Part shown: positions 51,107 through 59,374 of the stretch, one piece after another
Numbering within the stretch: position 1 is the first letter of the stretch
Layout: each line of letters opens with the position of its first letter
Origin: Kordiimonadales bacterium
GTDB taxonomy: Bacteria; Pseudomonadota; Alphaproteobacteria; Sphingomonadales; Kordiimonadaceae
DNA: 64,000 nt
Direction of reading: 5' to 3'
Assembly (NCBI GenBank): GCA_002401685.1
Contig: NVTU01000003.1
Coordinates: 35,888 to 99,887, forward strand
Program-made: the position numbers and the translations under genes
The notes under the pieces: generated by a model
Databases searched by the model: none
Told to the model about the DNA's origin: nothing
Seen by the model: only the letters and a program-made list of their open reading frames with translations

Positions 51107-51131
51107 GCCAGTGCCTCGATGGGGCGCTGGC
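51107..51131. terminator. possible hairpin between convergent hflX and mazG
   Basis: GCCAGTGCC (51107-51115) and GGCGCTGGC (51123-51131) pair over nine positions with one G-T wobble. No T-run follows in either direction, so its role as terminator is uncertain. Confidence 0.35.
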
Positions 51132-51137
51132 CTTAAC

Positions 51138-51953
51138 TTATCGGTCGGACTTTTCATCGCTCTTTACTTCATCCCATAAGGCGTCCATCTCTGCTAAATC
51201 GGACTGTTCTGGCGATTTTCCTTTAGCCCGCAGCTTTTCCTCAACGCCCTTAAATCGGCGTTCAAACTTCCGGTTAGCGCTACGCAAGCAGGTCTCGGGC
51301 TCAATATTTAGGTGACGAGCCAAGTTTGTCATCACAAACAGCAAGTCACCAAATTCTTCTTCAACCCGGCTGGCATCGGCACCAGACCTAACTTCCACAA
51401 GAAGCTCTGAGCATTCTTCCTGAATTTTTTCGATTACTTGCTCTGTTTCGGGCCAATCGAACCCAACACGTGCTGCGCGGTTCTGTAATTTCACCGACCG
51501 AAGGAGGGCGGGTAGGCCGCTGGTGACACCGTCGAGTGCGGAAGGAGCTTTCCCTGTAGACGCTGCTTTTGCGGCGCGCTCGGCGGCTTTGTGTTCTTCC
51601 CAGGCGGTAATTTGCGCTTCCGCGTCTTCAACTGTAGTATCCCCAAACACATGAGGATGCCGCCGCACCATCTTCTCAGACACATTTTGCACAACGTCAG
51701 CAAAGGAAAAGGCATTTTCTTCTTTGGCCATTTGCGCGTGAAAGACGGTTTGGAATAATAAATCGCCTAGTTCGTCCTTTAAACTGACCATATCATTGTT
51801 CTCTATGGCCTCTTCCACCTCATACGCTTCTTCAATTGTATAAGGCGCAATTGTCTTGAAAGATTGCTCAACATCCCATGGGCAGCCGTTCGTAGGGTCC
51901 CTCAACCTATTCATGATGTCCAAAAGGTCATTGATATCATACTGTTTGGTCAT
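51138..51953 (-). CDS. mazG: nucleoside triphosphate pyrophosphohydrolase MazG
   Basis: MazG hydrolyses NTPs to NMPs and pyrophosphate and affects stress signalling. The ATG at 51953 (MTKQYDINDLLDIM, 271 residues) is chosen over a TTG nine codons upstream, which would overlap the divergent gene further. The first MazG domain has the metal-binding EEAYEVEEAI then KDELGDLLFQTVFHAQ. A second copy of the motif (EECSELLVEVRSG, EEEFGDLLFVMTNLARH) makes this the full-length two-domain form. It follows hfq-hflX on the opposite strand, a common order. Confidence 0.94.
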   Translation of the reverse strand: MTKQYDINDLLDIMNRLRDPTNGCPWDVEQSFKTIAPYTIEEAYEVEEAIENNDMVSLKDELGDLLFQTVFHAQMAKEENAFSFADVVQNVSEKMVRRHPHVFGDTTVEDAEAQITAWEEHKAAERAAKAASTGKAPSALDGVTSGLPALLRSVKLQNRAARVGFDWPETEQVIEKIQEECSELLVEVRSGADASRVEEEFGDLLFVMTNLARHLNIEPETCLRSANRKFERRFKGVEEKLRAKGKSPEQSDLAEMDALWDEVKSDEKSDR

Positions 51954-52037
51954 AATGATAAGCCATAATCTATGTTGCAATTGATCCGAATTTTAGGTCA
52001 TATTCAGGCTTGGTCAAGTAATTGTGGAACAAGTCTT

Positions 52038-52988
52038 ATGATAAAAACTCTCGGCGCTCTAATCATTTCATGTCTCACATGGGCCGCTGCCGTTGCTGAA
52101 GATATTCCGCCGCCCCGTGCTTCCGACGTGCGGTACCATATTGAAATTCCGAAAGGCGGTTTGCCGGCTTTTCTAAAATGGCAGCCGATGCGCATTCCGA
52201 TGATTAGTCATCACCGCTCTGGCCCTTCAAAGGGGTTCCCTGAAAACGCGATCGAAACTATGGATCATGTTTTAGCGTATGGTCCGGGCATGATGGAAAT
52301 AGATGTTGCGACTTTGGCTGACGGCACCATGATCTTGATGCACGATGATACATTTAACCGTACCACCACAGGGGAAGGGCTTGTTTCATTGGCTTCATGG
52401 GAAAGTGTTTCCAAGTTTAAGCTGATCGATGATGTGGGGTCCGTAACGGATTTTGCAGTTCCAACGTTGGAAGCTGCGCTTCGGTGGACAATCGGTAGAG
52501 CGATTCTTACCTTAGATATTAAGCGAGGGACTGACTTTGCGAAAGTGGCTGCGCTGGTGGCAAAAACCGGTGCTGACGACTATGTTGTTGCAATTGCCTA
52601 CACACTAGATCAAGCAAAAGAATTTCACGCCGCTGCGCCCACTATGCCCATCACCATTACCATGCGGAATGATGATGAAATTGCTGCTGTACTCGCGAGC
52701 GGCATACCTTCTGAACTTGTTGTTGCATGGACAGGTACCGAGAGATTGCCTTCAGACCACTACCAAGCACTGCATGACAAAGGGTGGCGTGTTATTATGG
52801 GCACGCTCGGAGGCGCCCGTTCTATTGATACACAGATAGCCGCGAATGATAACGATAAGCGGTACTTGTCTATCTATAATCAGGGTGTGGATGTTATAGC
52901 CACCGACCGTTTTTGGGCAGTGCAGAGGCAAATACAGAATCCAAACTTCTTCTTATTCACCAAGAAACAGGCTGTCTCAGCGGAGTAA
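52038..52988 (+). CDS. exported glycerophosphodiester phosphodiesterase family protein
   Basis: A 316-residue secreted enzyme of the GDPD family, which cleaves glycerophosphodiesters such as glycerophosphocholine. The ATG at 52038 is chosen because it gives a signal peptide (about 1-20, ending AAAVAE); the frame opens 22 codons earlier. The active-site pattern is complete: HHRSG and PENAIETM (His-Arg, Glu-Asn), MEIDVATLADG (Glu, Asp) and MHDDTFNRTTTGEG (catalytic His). The end of the TIM barrel (IATDRFWAVQRQ) is recognisable. It could recycle membrane lipid headgroups. It diverges from mazG; 195 bp with no clear element separate it from the next gene. Confidence 0.85.
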   Translation: MIKTLGALIISCLTWAAAVAEDIPPPRASDVRYHIEIPKGGLPAFLKWQPMRIPMISHHRSGPSKGFPENAIETMDHVLAYGPGMMEIDVATLADGTMILMHDDTFNRTTTGEGLVSLASWESVSKFKLIDDVGSVTDFAVPTLEAALRWTIGRAILTLDIKRGTDFAKVAALVAKTGADDYVVAIAYTLDQAKEFHAAAPTMPITITMRNDDEIAAVLASGIPSELVVAWTGTERLPSDHYQALHDKGWRVIMGTLGGARSIDTQIAANDNDKRYLSIYNQGVDVIATDRFWAVQRQIQNPNFFLFTKKQAVSAE

Positions 52989-53183
52989 CGATACCGTTGA
53001 GTCGCCCGGTGTGCGGCTAAACACATGATCTGGCGGTCAAAAATAAGTGTCCATTGCGTTACCGAGGCTGGTCAGGTAAAGATGCAGGTTGAAGTTCAGC
53101 CAATTTGCTAATAATCCGTGGGGCTCGGGGGCAAATTACGGTGGACTACGGTGTTGTTGTCACCGGGGGAAGGAAAGTTTTGT

Positions 53184-54074
53184 ATGGCCATGTTTGATAG
53201 TTCGGCTAATGAGTTCGCGGGCGATCCTGCCACAACCACTGATTCGAAGACTAGGACAGGTGACTTTACTGCCATTGTTCTCGCTGGATCACGTTCCACC
53301 AATGACCCTGTCGCTTCGGTTTTTGGTGCGCGTTATAAAGCATTGGTGCCCATCTGCGGTAAGCCAATGATTGAACGTGTGGTTGAAGCCCTAATTGGGT
53401 CTTCTTCTGTAAAAAGAATTGTAATTGTTTTTGAGTGTGAAAAATCACTTTATGCGTCGTGCCCTGACTTTAAAACATTGGCTGAGCAGATCGATATCTC
53501 TGTTGTTGCTTGTCGCGACTCAATTTGCCGCAGCGTAAGTGGTGCCATGGAAGCATCGGGTGCTGAGTGGCCTTATCTTGTTACTACAGCTGATCATGCA
53601 CTTTTGACGCCTCAGATCGTGAACGAGTTTTGTGACAATGCCAGAGGCCAAAGTGATATGGCCATTGGTCTTGTTGAGAAGAAATATCTTGACGAGAAGC
53701 ATCCTAATTCTAAGCGCACGTACCTCCCGTTTCGTGAAACAAAGCTTTCAGGCGCCAATCTTTTTGCCTTTATGAGCCCGAAGACAGTTAAGGCGATCGA
53801 ATTTTGGGGATCAATTGAACAGCAACGCAAGAAGCCTTGGCGGCTTTTCGCGCAGTTCGGGTTCTTGAATCTGGTTAATCTACTGTTGAAGCGTTTGACT
53901 GTTGATCAAGCTTTTGAGAAAGCATCTGAGCGGCTTGGTTTGACGGTACGTGCTATTCGGTTGCCGTTTGCTGAAGCTGCGATCGATGTAGATTCACCGA
54001 AAGATTTTGCACAGGTTACTGAGATTTTGAAGAACCGCGCGCAAGTGCTGGTTGCTTCTGCGACATCTGCCTAA
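53184..54074 (+). CDS. MobA-like nucleotidyltransferase
   Basis: A 296-residue protein with a GT-A-type nucleotidyltransferase fold. The N-terminal signature is altered from the usual GGxSxRMGxxK: here FTAIVLAGSRSTNDPV, then a lysine in YKALVPICGKPMIERVVEAL. The acidic metal-site region is VTTADHALLTPQ. The C-terminal part has AAIDVDSPKDF, typical for the DxD-like end of MobA/IspD relatives. The ATG at 53184 has AAGGAAAG upstream; an N-terminal extension of 20 polar residues remains. The nucleotide and acceptor are unknown: sugar, polyol and lipid headgroup phosphates are all possible. It directly precedes the dioxygenase/ATP-grasp fusion gene but a 141-bp leader lies between, so they may be regulated separately. 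Confidence 0.75.
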   Translation: MAMFDSSANEFAGDPATTTDSKTRTGDFTAIVLAGSRSTNDPVASVFGARYKALVPICGKPMIERVVEALIGSSSVKRIVIVFECEKSLYASCPDFKTLAEQIDISVVACRDSICRSVSGAMEASGAEWPYLVTTADHALLTPQIVNEFCDNARGQSDMAIGLVEKKYLDEKHPNSKRTYLPFRETKLSGANLFAFMSPKTVKAIEFWGSIEQQRKKPWRLFAQFGFLNLVNLLLKRLTVDQAFEKASERLGLTVRAIRLPFAEAAIDVDSPKDFAQVTEILKNRAQVLVASATSA

Positions 54075-54215
54075 ATTTCCTTAATCCATTACCCCTTTGG
54101 TTTGTTTAGCTAAAGGGGTGCATTCCTGTGCGTGTTTTGTTGGCAAGTCGTTGCCTCTGCACGGAAAACCCCTTAGGGTGGGTAACAATTAGTCGCTTAC
54201 CCCTAGGTGAATTTC
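54075..54215 (+). promoter_or_regulatory. structured leader with alternating ACCCCT/AGGGGT elements
   Basis: The 141 bases before the fusion gene contain ACCCCTTT (54091-54098), AAAGGGGT (54112-54119), ACCCCTTA (54168-54175) and ACCCCT (54199-54204). The single AGGGGT element can pair with any of the three ACCCCT copies. The last copy abuts the ribosome-binding site AGGTGA (54206-54211 region). GGGTAA (54180-54185) and TTACCC (54197-54202) form a further competing stem. The first pair forms an 8-bp hairpin with a 13-base loop but no T-run. This looks like a leader able to switch between structures; that function is inference. No known riboswitch class was recognised. Confidence 0.4.
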
Positions 54216-56405
54216 TTGGCAGTGCCCGCTCTCAATATTTTGGACTTCTATCATAATGGTTCGGCGAATATGCCTATGCTCGCGTGGCGTATTGCTCAGG
54301 CCCTTTCGAAGCCACCTTATTTTGTGAAATTATCTGGCCTGACTGTCACCGCCGCATCCGATGATTTTTTGCAAATCATTGAGCATATGGGCCGCAAGAG
54401 CGCGCATACATTAGCGGTAAAGTTCAAGAAAACATCGCACACTGATGTTATGATTAATACGGGCCAAGCTGCTAAGCAGCGGGCGGTTACAGCTTACAGC
54501 CGCACAAACCTGGCTCTAAAGCCCCACACTGACAGCAGTTATCTGCCTGTTCCGCATGAGTTTGTTGGGTTTTTGTGTATTACAGCCGCGGAATCTGGAG
54601 GCCATAATACGGTGGCAGTGGCAGACGATATCATTGCCCGTTTAAGGCCGGAAACAGTGCGGCTGTTGCAGGAAACGGTTTACCCATTCGGTCGCGGTGA
54701 TCATGCAGTTGTGTCTCGCACAGCCCCGTTTGAAATTCGGTATTACCGCGGTCAGATTGATCATGCTTTTACACGCGGTGCTAGTCTTGATACTTGCTAC
54801 CTACAGGCGCTTGATGAACTTGACGCTGTTTTGGATCTGGAAGCCAATGAAACCAAGTTCATGTTGGCGTGTGGCGAGGCGTTGCTGCTGAATAACAGGC
54901 GTGCGCTTCACGGGCGGTCGGGTTTTGAAGAAGGCAGCAGCCGATATTTTATTAGGCTACGCCAGTTTATGGACCTAGATCGCCTGGCCGTGATGAGCCC
55001 TTCATGGGGTAACCGGATTGCATCAGTGTTTAGCCGGAGAAAGCCAGGACGTCTTGCAATAGAACGACACGACATTAAAGAGGCTGGAGCTCAACAGGCA
55101 GTTCGGTCTTCGGCCGCTTCGGGAATGTTGGAGAATTACGAATATCTGCTTCAGGGTGATGTCGCCGATGCGGATATCATCGATGCAGGACGGAGCACTT
55201 TGCGGGCTGGACGTTTTATTGAAGCAAGGCGGTTGTTCGAGAGAGCCCTTGAGCAAGATGATCAGAATATTTCGGTTAAATTTTCGCTGTCGGCGATCTA
55301 TCAGTATCTAGGTGACGAGGCGGGATCAGAACAATTGCGCCAGAGAATAGCGCATCAGTCACCGTTCAACGGTACATTCACCAACACCGATGTGCCGAAA
55401 GTTCTTAGAGTTCGCGGTCTGAAGGATATCAAATATACCCTTATGAAAGGGAAACGAGGTTATAAAGAGACCCTTCAGAGGGGCCATTTTTCCTTGAAGG
55501 AGCTCTGCAATCTCCGTGACTATGAAACAGTGATGTTGAGTATTTTTGATGAAGAGGAAGATCATGTGCTTTCCTCTGATCACTTGCCGGATTTGATATT
55601 AAATACAATGTCTTGTGGTGATCGGATGCGAGGCGCGCTTACTGCACTAGATAGGTTGAGCCGCAAATACCCGGACATACCGATTATCAACAAGCCGGCT
55701 TTGGTTATTGCGACTAACCGCGCGGAAAATGCCGTTCGTCTTGATGCAATTGACGGGGTTATTTGCCCTAAGACGCTGCTTTTCACGTGGCATGGCGGCT
55801 GTGCAGCCAAGATGGCACAGGAAGTGATAGGCCAAGGATTTGAGTTCCCCATCATCTTACGGCCTATGGGCACGCACACGGGAAGCGGCGTAAAATTGGT
55901 GCACAGTACCCGTGAGGCTGAGAGTTTTTTCAATGCAGCTCCTGTGGGCGATGAATATTACGCCATTCAGTACCGGGATTTGTCTGATAAGCGGGGGCTT
56001 TTCGCCAAAACACGTTTGTTTTTTATAGATGGCACTTGTTTTCCTGTGGCTAGCCTCATGCACAACGGTTGGAATGTGCATTCAGGGGACCGCTACAGTG
56101 TGATGGATAAAAATATGTTTATGCGGGATAAGGAAGAAGCCTTTTTGGCAGACATGCCCACCGCATTTGGTGACAAAGCGGTAAAAGCCCTAGCTAAGGT
56201 TTATGACACTGTTAAATTGGATTTCTTCGGTGTTGATTTGATGCAGCTGCCGGATGGAAATCTCTTTGTCTTCGAGTGCAATGCTGCGATGCGGCATAAT
56301 TATGATCACGTGAAATCCTTTCCGTATACACGTCCACATTTGCAAAACATCTCAAAGGCTTTTGAAACAATGATACAGCAGCGCGTGGGTATTCTCGACG
56401 CTTAG
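54216..56405 (+). CDS. fusion protein: TauD/TfdA-like dioxygenase, TPR-like linker, ATP-grasp ligase
   Basis: A 729-residue cytosolic protein with three parts. Residues about 1-265 resemble Fe(II)/2-oxoglutarate TauD/TfdA-type dioxygenases. The iron ligands are His104-x-Asp106 (LALKPHTDSSYLP) and distal His232 (NNRRALHGR); Arg247 probably binds 2-oxoglutarate (RYFIRLRQF). Residues about 300-385 are TPR-like helices (AGRFIEARRLFERALEQDD). Residues about 485-722 look like an ATP-grasp fold: FPIILRPMGTHTGSGVKLV (Arg549 where a Lys is usual), ARVD-like FFGVDLMQLPDG and the metal-binding Glu687/Asn689 in VFECNAAMRHNYDH. The start is TTG 54216, five bases after AGGTGA; GTG 54207 would put that site inside the gene. 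It suggests a protein that both hydroxylates and ligates one substrate, carried or recognised through the TPR part. Substrate unknown. Confidence 0.75.
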   Translation: MAVPALNILDFYHNGSANMPMLAWRIAQALSKPPYFVKLSGLTVTAASDDFLQIIEHMGRKSAHTLAVKFKKTSHTDVMINTGQAAKQRAVTAYSRTNLALKPHTDSSYLPVPHEFVGFLCITAAESGGHNTVAVADDIIARLRPETVRLLQETVYPFGRGDHAVVSRTAPFEIRYYRGQIDHAFTRGASLDTCYLQALDELDAVLDLEANETKFMLACGEALLLNNRRALHGRSGFEEGSSRYFIRLRQFMDLDRLAVMSPSWGNRIASVFSRRKPGRLAIERHDIKEAGAQQAVRSSAASGMLENYEYLLQGDVADADIIDAGRSTLRAGRFIEARRLFERALEQDDQNISVKFSLSAIYQYLGDEAGSEQLRQRIAHQSPFNGTFTNTDVPKVLRVRGLKDIKYTLMKGKRGYKETLQRGHFSLKELCNLRDYETVMLSIFDEEEDHVLSSDHLPDLILNTMSCGDRMRGALTALDRLSRKYPDIPIINKPALVIATNRAENAVRLDAIDGVICPKTLLFTWHGGCAAKMAQEVIGQGFEFPIILRPMGTHTGSGVKLVHSTREAESFFNAAPVGDEYYAIQYRDLSDKRGLFAKTRLFFIDGTCFPVASLMHNGWNVHSGDRYSVMDKNMFMRDKEEAFLADMPTAFGDKAVKALAKVYDTVKLDFFGVDLMQLPDGNLFVFECNAAMRHNYDHVKSFPYTRPHLQNISKAFETMIQQRVGILDA

Positions 56406-56688
56406 CTGGCATTGAGGATCGTCATTGTTCCGGTGCCGTAATTAGCTTTTAGTCCTTAATAATCCTATCGTGTTTTCAACGGCGTTCCTGAATAGCTAGT
56501 TTGTTCTAGCCGGGGGGCTTGAACTCACACCCTTGGCGTTACTTGTTAATGATTTGGCGCGATTGAATAAGTATTTCCTGCTCGTTGTTTCTAAGGTAAC
56601 GTTAGTTGTTATGATTGCGGCGTGAGCGGCCTGTTGGTGCTTTGCGCTGGTAGTTCATTATGCGGAATAAACGGGAAGGTTTGTAGGA
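56406..56688. other. intergenic region before the acyl-CoA operon
   Basis: A 283-bp AT-rich gap that should contain the promoter of the downstream operon. I found no convincing promoter, hairpin or small ORF. GGGAAGG followed by TAGGA directly before the ATG at 56689 is the ribosome-binding region. Confidence 0.4.
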
Positions 56689-58233
56689 ATGATGAATAGG
56701 TCAGCCCCAAAAGCGATCGACTGGATAGCGCATCACGCGGTTTTAAACCCAGAAAAATGCGCCACAATTGATATTGCAAGTGGCCGCAGGCATTCATACG
56801 GCTTTATGCATGACAGGGTAGGCAGGCTTGCGACTTATTTAAAGTCTCTCGGCGTTGCCCCTGGTGATCGAGTTGGGTTTTTGGCCGCTAACAGCACGGA
56901 TATTCTCGATATTATATTTGCTACATGGCGTATTGGCGGTATTTCCCTAGCGCTAAATTTCCGGCTAACCGCTACAGAACTTGAATATATTGTGTCGGAC
57001 GCAGGGGCGGACGTTCTGCTTTATGACGTCGAATTTCAGGAAACTATTGAAGCACTGAGGCCTTTGGTGGCGGTGGAACATTATGTTGCTCTTGATGGTC
57101 TTGGCGGAGCCTCTGAATTCGAAAGTGCTATTCGCGACAATGACGCCTTCACGGGAACTTTCGACCAGACAATGGACGATCAGTGCATGCTAATGTATTC
57201 GTCTGGCACAACGGGCCGGCCTAAAGGTGTTATCGTTACTTACGGCATGCTATTTTACTCGTTCGTGAACGGTGTAGGGCCTGCCCGAGGAACAGCAGAT
57301 GGGGTCTGGCTCTCTGTTATGCCGCTTTTTCATATTGGCGGACTGAATGTATCCTGCCTGCCAGCTTTGTGGATCGGCGGTACCACAGCCGTGATGCGCG
57401 TTTTTGATCCTGGCGACATGCTAGATAATTTTGATAATCCAGATCTAGGCATCACACATACTATTGGTGTGCCGGCCATGTATAACGCGATGCGGATGCA
57501 TGCGAAGGCCAAGACCACAGATTTCTCCCGTATGGTAACTGTGCTTGCTGGCGGTGCAAGCGTGCCGCAGGAACTGGTGGAATGGTGGGCTGAGCAGGGG
57601 CTAACCCTGCAGGATGGCTACGGCATGACGGAATCTGCGGCGTCTAACTGTATTAATTTACATGGCGGTAAGCTTGGCACCTCGGGTAAAGCACTCGCAC
57701 ACACTGAGATGCGTGTTGTAGGCCCTAACGGTAAGGAACTTCCCGCTGGCGAGGCCGGTGAACTATGGATGCGAGGGCCCGTAATTACACCCGGATACTG
57801 GAATAACGAAGAGGCAAACAAAAAGGCATTTCAGGACGGCTGGTTTAAGTCAGGCGATATCGCACGCTGCGACGCTGAAGGCTATATAACCATCGAGGAC
57901 CGTTCCAGCGATATGTATATATCTGGCGGCGAAAACGTCTATCCAGCTGAGGTTGAAGGTGTTTTGTCTGGCATGGATGCTATTGCTGAAGTAGCGGTGA
58001 TAGGTGTTGACGATGAACGATGGGGCGAAACAGGATGCGTAGTGGCTGTTCTCAGAGATGGGGCTAAGCTGAATATTAGCGAAATCCGCGCACACTGTGT
58101 ATCGTCACTAGCGAAATTCAAACATCCAAACCACATCGTTGTTCTTGATACCTTACCGCGAAACGCGACAGGAAAAGTTAAAAAGTTTGAGCTGCGAAAA
58201 AGCATCCCCGGCATGTTAAACCGGGAGAGCTAA
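56689..58233 (+). CDS. AMP-dependent acyl-CoA synthetase
   Basis: A 514-residue acyl-adenylate-forming ligase that activates a carboxylic acid to its CoA thioester. Core motifs are present: MLMYSSGTTGRPKGVIVT (P-loop-like A3), LQDGYGMTESAA (A5), GWFKSGDIARCD (A7), DRSSDMYISGGENVYPAEVE (A8) and the catalytic lysine in PRNATGKVKKFELR (A10). Substrate length or branching cannot be read, though the neighbouring genes suggest a branched or isoprenoid acid. It is the first gene of the operon; the AraC-type gene follows after one base. The ATG at 56692 is an alternative start. Confidence 0.9.
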   Translation: MMNRSAPKAIDWIAHHAVLNPEKCATIDIASGRRHSYGFMHDRVGRLATYLKSLGVAPGDRVGFLAANSTDILDIIFATWRIGGISLALNFRLTATELEYIVSDAGADVLLYDVEFQETIEALRPLVAVEHYVALDGLGGASEFESAIRDNDAFTGTFDQTMDDQCMLMYSSGTTGRPKGVIVTYGMLFYSFVNGVGPARGTADGVWLSVMPLFHIGGLNVSCLPALWIGGTTAVMRVFDPGDMLDNFDNPDLGITHTIGVPAMYNAMRMHAKAKTTDFSRMVTVLAGGASVPQELVEWWAEQGLTLQDGYGMTESAASNCINLHGGKLGTSGKALAHTEMRVVGPNGKELPAGEAGELWMRGPVITPGYWNNEEANKKAFQDGWFKSGDIARCDAEGYITIEDRSSDMYISGGENVYPAEVEGVLSGMDAIAEVAVIGVDDERWGETGCVVAVLRDGAKLNISEIRAHCVSSLAKFKHPNHIVVLDTLPRNATGKVKKFELRKSIPGMLNRES

Positions 58234-58234
58234 G

Positions 58235-59284
58235 GTGTCATCAGCGATGCAGTCGGGTCCGCTCGATCCCAATTGGTGTGTATATATTGCACCAATTCGG
58301 GCGCTTCTTACTGCCGCAGAGCATCGCGGCCATGACCCTTTGGTCTTGGCCGGTTCTGCGGGCATTTCCAAAGACGTTCTCTCCAGCCCCGAGAGCCGCA
58401 TTCCGGTTAAGCAGTACTTTCAGTTAATAGAACAAGTAGTTGGTTTAATAGATGATAATGATATTGGCCTAAAAACTGGTCGGATCAGCTTTCTAACTGG
58501 TTTAAATCTGCAGCTCTATATGGCAACCATCTGCCATAGTTTCCGGGACTATCTCAATTTGATGCCGTCGATGCTCAAGTTATGGGGGGATATAGGCGAA
58601 GTAAAGATCGCCGCTGATGGGGAATTTATCCGGCTTGAATGGCGGCCGCTAACGCAGGAGCATAATGACACCCGGTATCTGAGCGATAGCGTGCTCGCTT
58701 CTTCCGCAGCGATTGTTGATAGCCTTTGCATTGCGCCCGTTCCAGTACGAAAAGCGTGTTTTACTTACGGTTTGCCAGACGATACGGCTGAGCTAACAGC
58801 TGTTTTTGGCGGAGCTCTAAGTTTTAGCCAACCAATAAGCTGCCTGTATTTTGACCGCGCTTCGTTAGACTATCCGCTCGTTCAGCAGGACTATAGCAAA
58901 CGCAGGGACGGGCCTCGGTCCTTTTCGCAGCTATTTGACGGCAGGGACCCAAGCGACAGTTTTTGGCCGCGGCTCCGGCAATCTATTGTGCGCTGTTTGC
59001 CCCGAGGCGGTGTAAAGGTATCAGTTGTCGCTTCAGATCTTCACATGTCTGCCCGAACCCTGCAGCGTCGCTTGCAGAGCCAGCAAACCAGTTTCGACGC
59101 GGAAGTGCGGGCCGCGCGGCTTGAGCTCGCCAAACGCTATCTGTCTTCGGGAAAACTCAGCATTACCGAGATATCTTTCCTGCTGGGGTATAGCGGCCCA
59201 GGCGTATTTTCTGCGGCCTTTCGTAAATGGATGGGCCACAGCCCTAGCGCATTCCAGGCTGATCAGACGAATGGCGCTAAATAA
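58235..59284 (+). CDS. AraC-family transcriptional regulator
   Basis: A 349-residue regulator. Residues about 20-220 form the arabinose-binding-like sensor domain found in OruR/VqsM-type AraC proteins. The C-terminal 100 residues are two helix-turn-helix units (VVASDLHMSARTLQRRLQSQ and SITEISFLLGYSGPGVFSAA), ending FRKWMGHSPSAFQ. The GTG start lies one base after the ligase stop, so it is in the same unit as the genes it probably controls. The inducer is likely the acid or its CoA ester, by analogy. Confidence 0.9.
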   Translation: MSSAMQSGPLDPNWCVYIAPIRALLTAAEHRGHDPLVLAGSAGISKDVLSSPESRIPVKQYFQLIEQVVGLIDDNDIGLKTGRISFLTGLNLQLYMATICHSFRDYLNLMPSMLKLWGDIGEVKIAADGEFIRLEWRPLTQEHNDTRYLSDSVLASSAAIVDSLCIAPVPVRKACFTYGLPDDTAELTAVFGGALSFSQPISCLYFDRASLDYPLVQQDYSKRRDGPRSFSQLFDGRDPSDSFWPRLRQSIVRCLPRGGVKVSVVASDLHMSARTLQRRLQSQQTSFDAEVRAARLELAKRYLSSGKLSITEISFLLGYSGPGVFSAAFRKWMGHSPSAFQADQTNGAK

Positions 59285-59374
59285 CCTAATTTTGGCGTGA
59301 TTTACTAAGACCTATGAGGTGATTACCACTAAGTTATTCTCAGACGAAATGAATTCTGTGCGAGAGGACTATGC

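Noticed and set aside
56511-56532. A minus-strand stretch resembling a tRNA T-arm (GAGTTCAAGCC).
   Set aside because: The flanking five bases do not pair to form a T-stem, and no acceptor, D or anticodon arm can be built around it.
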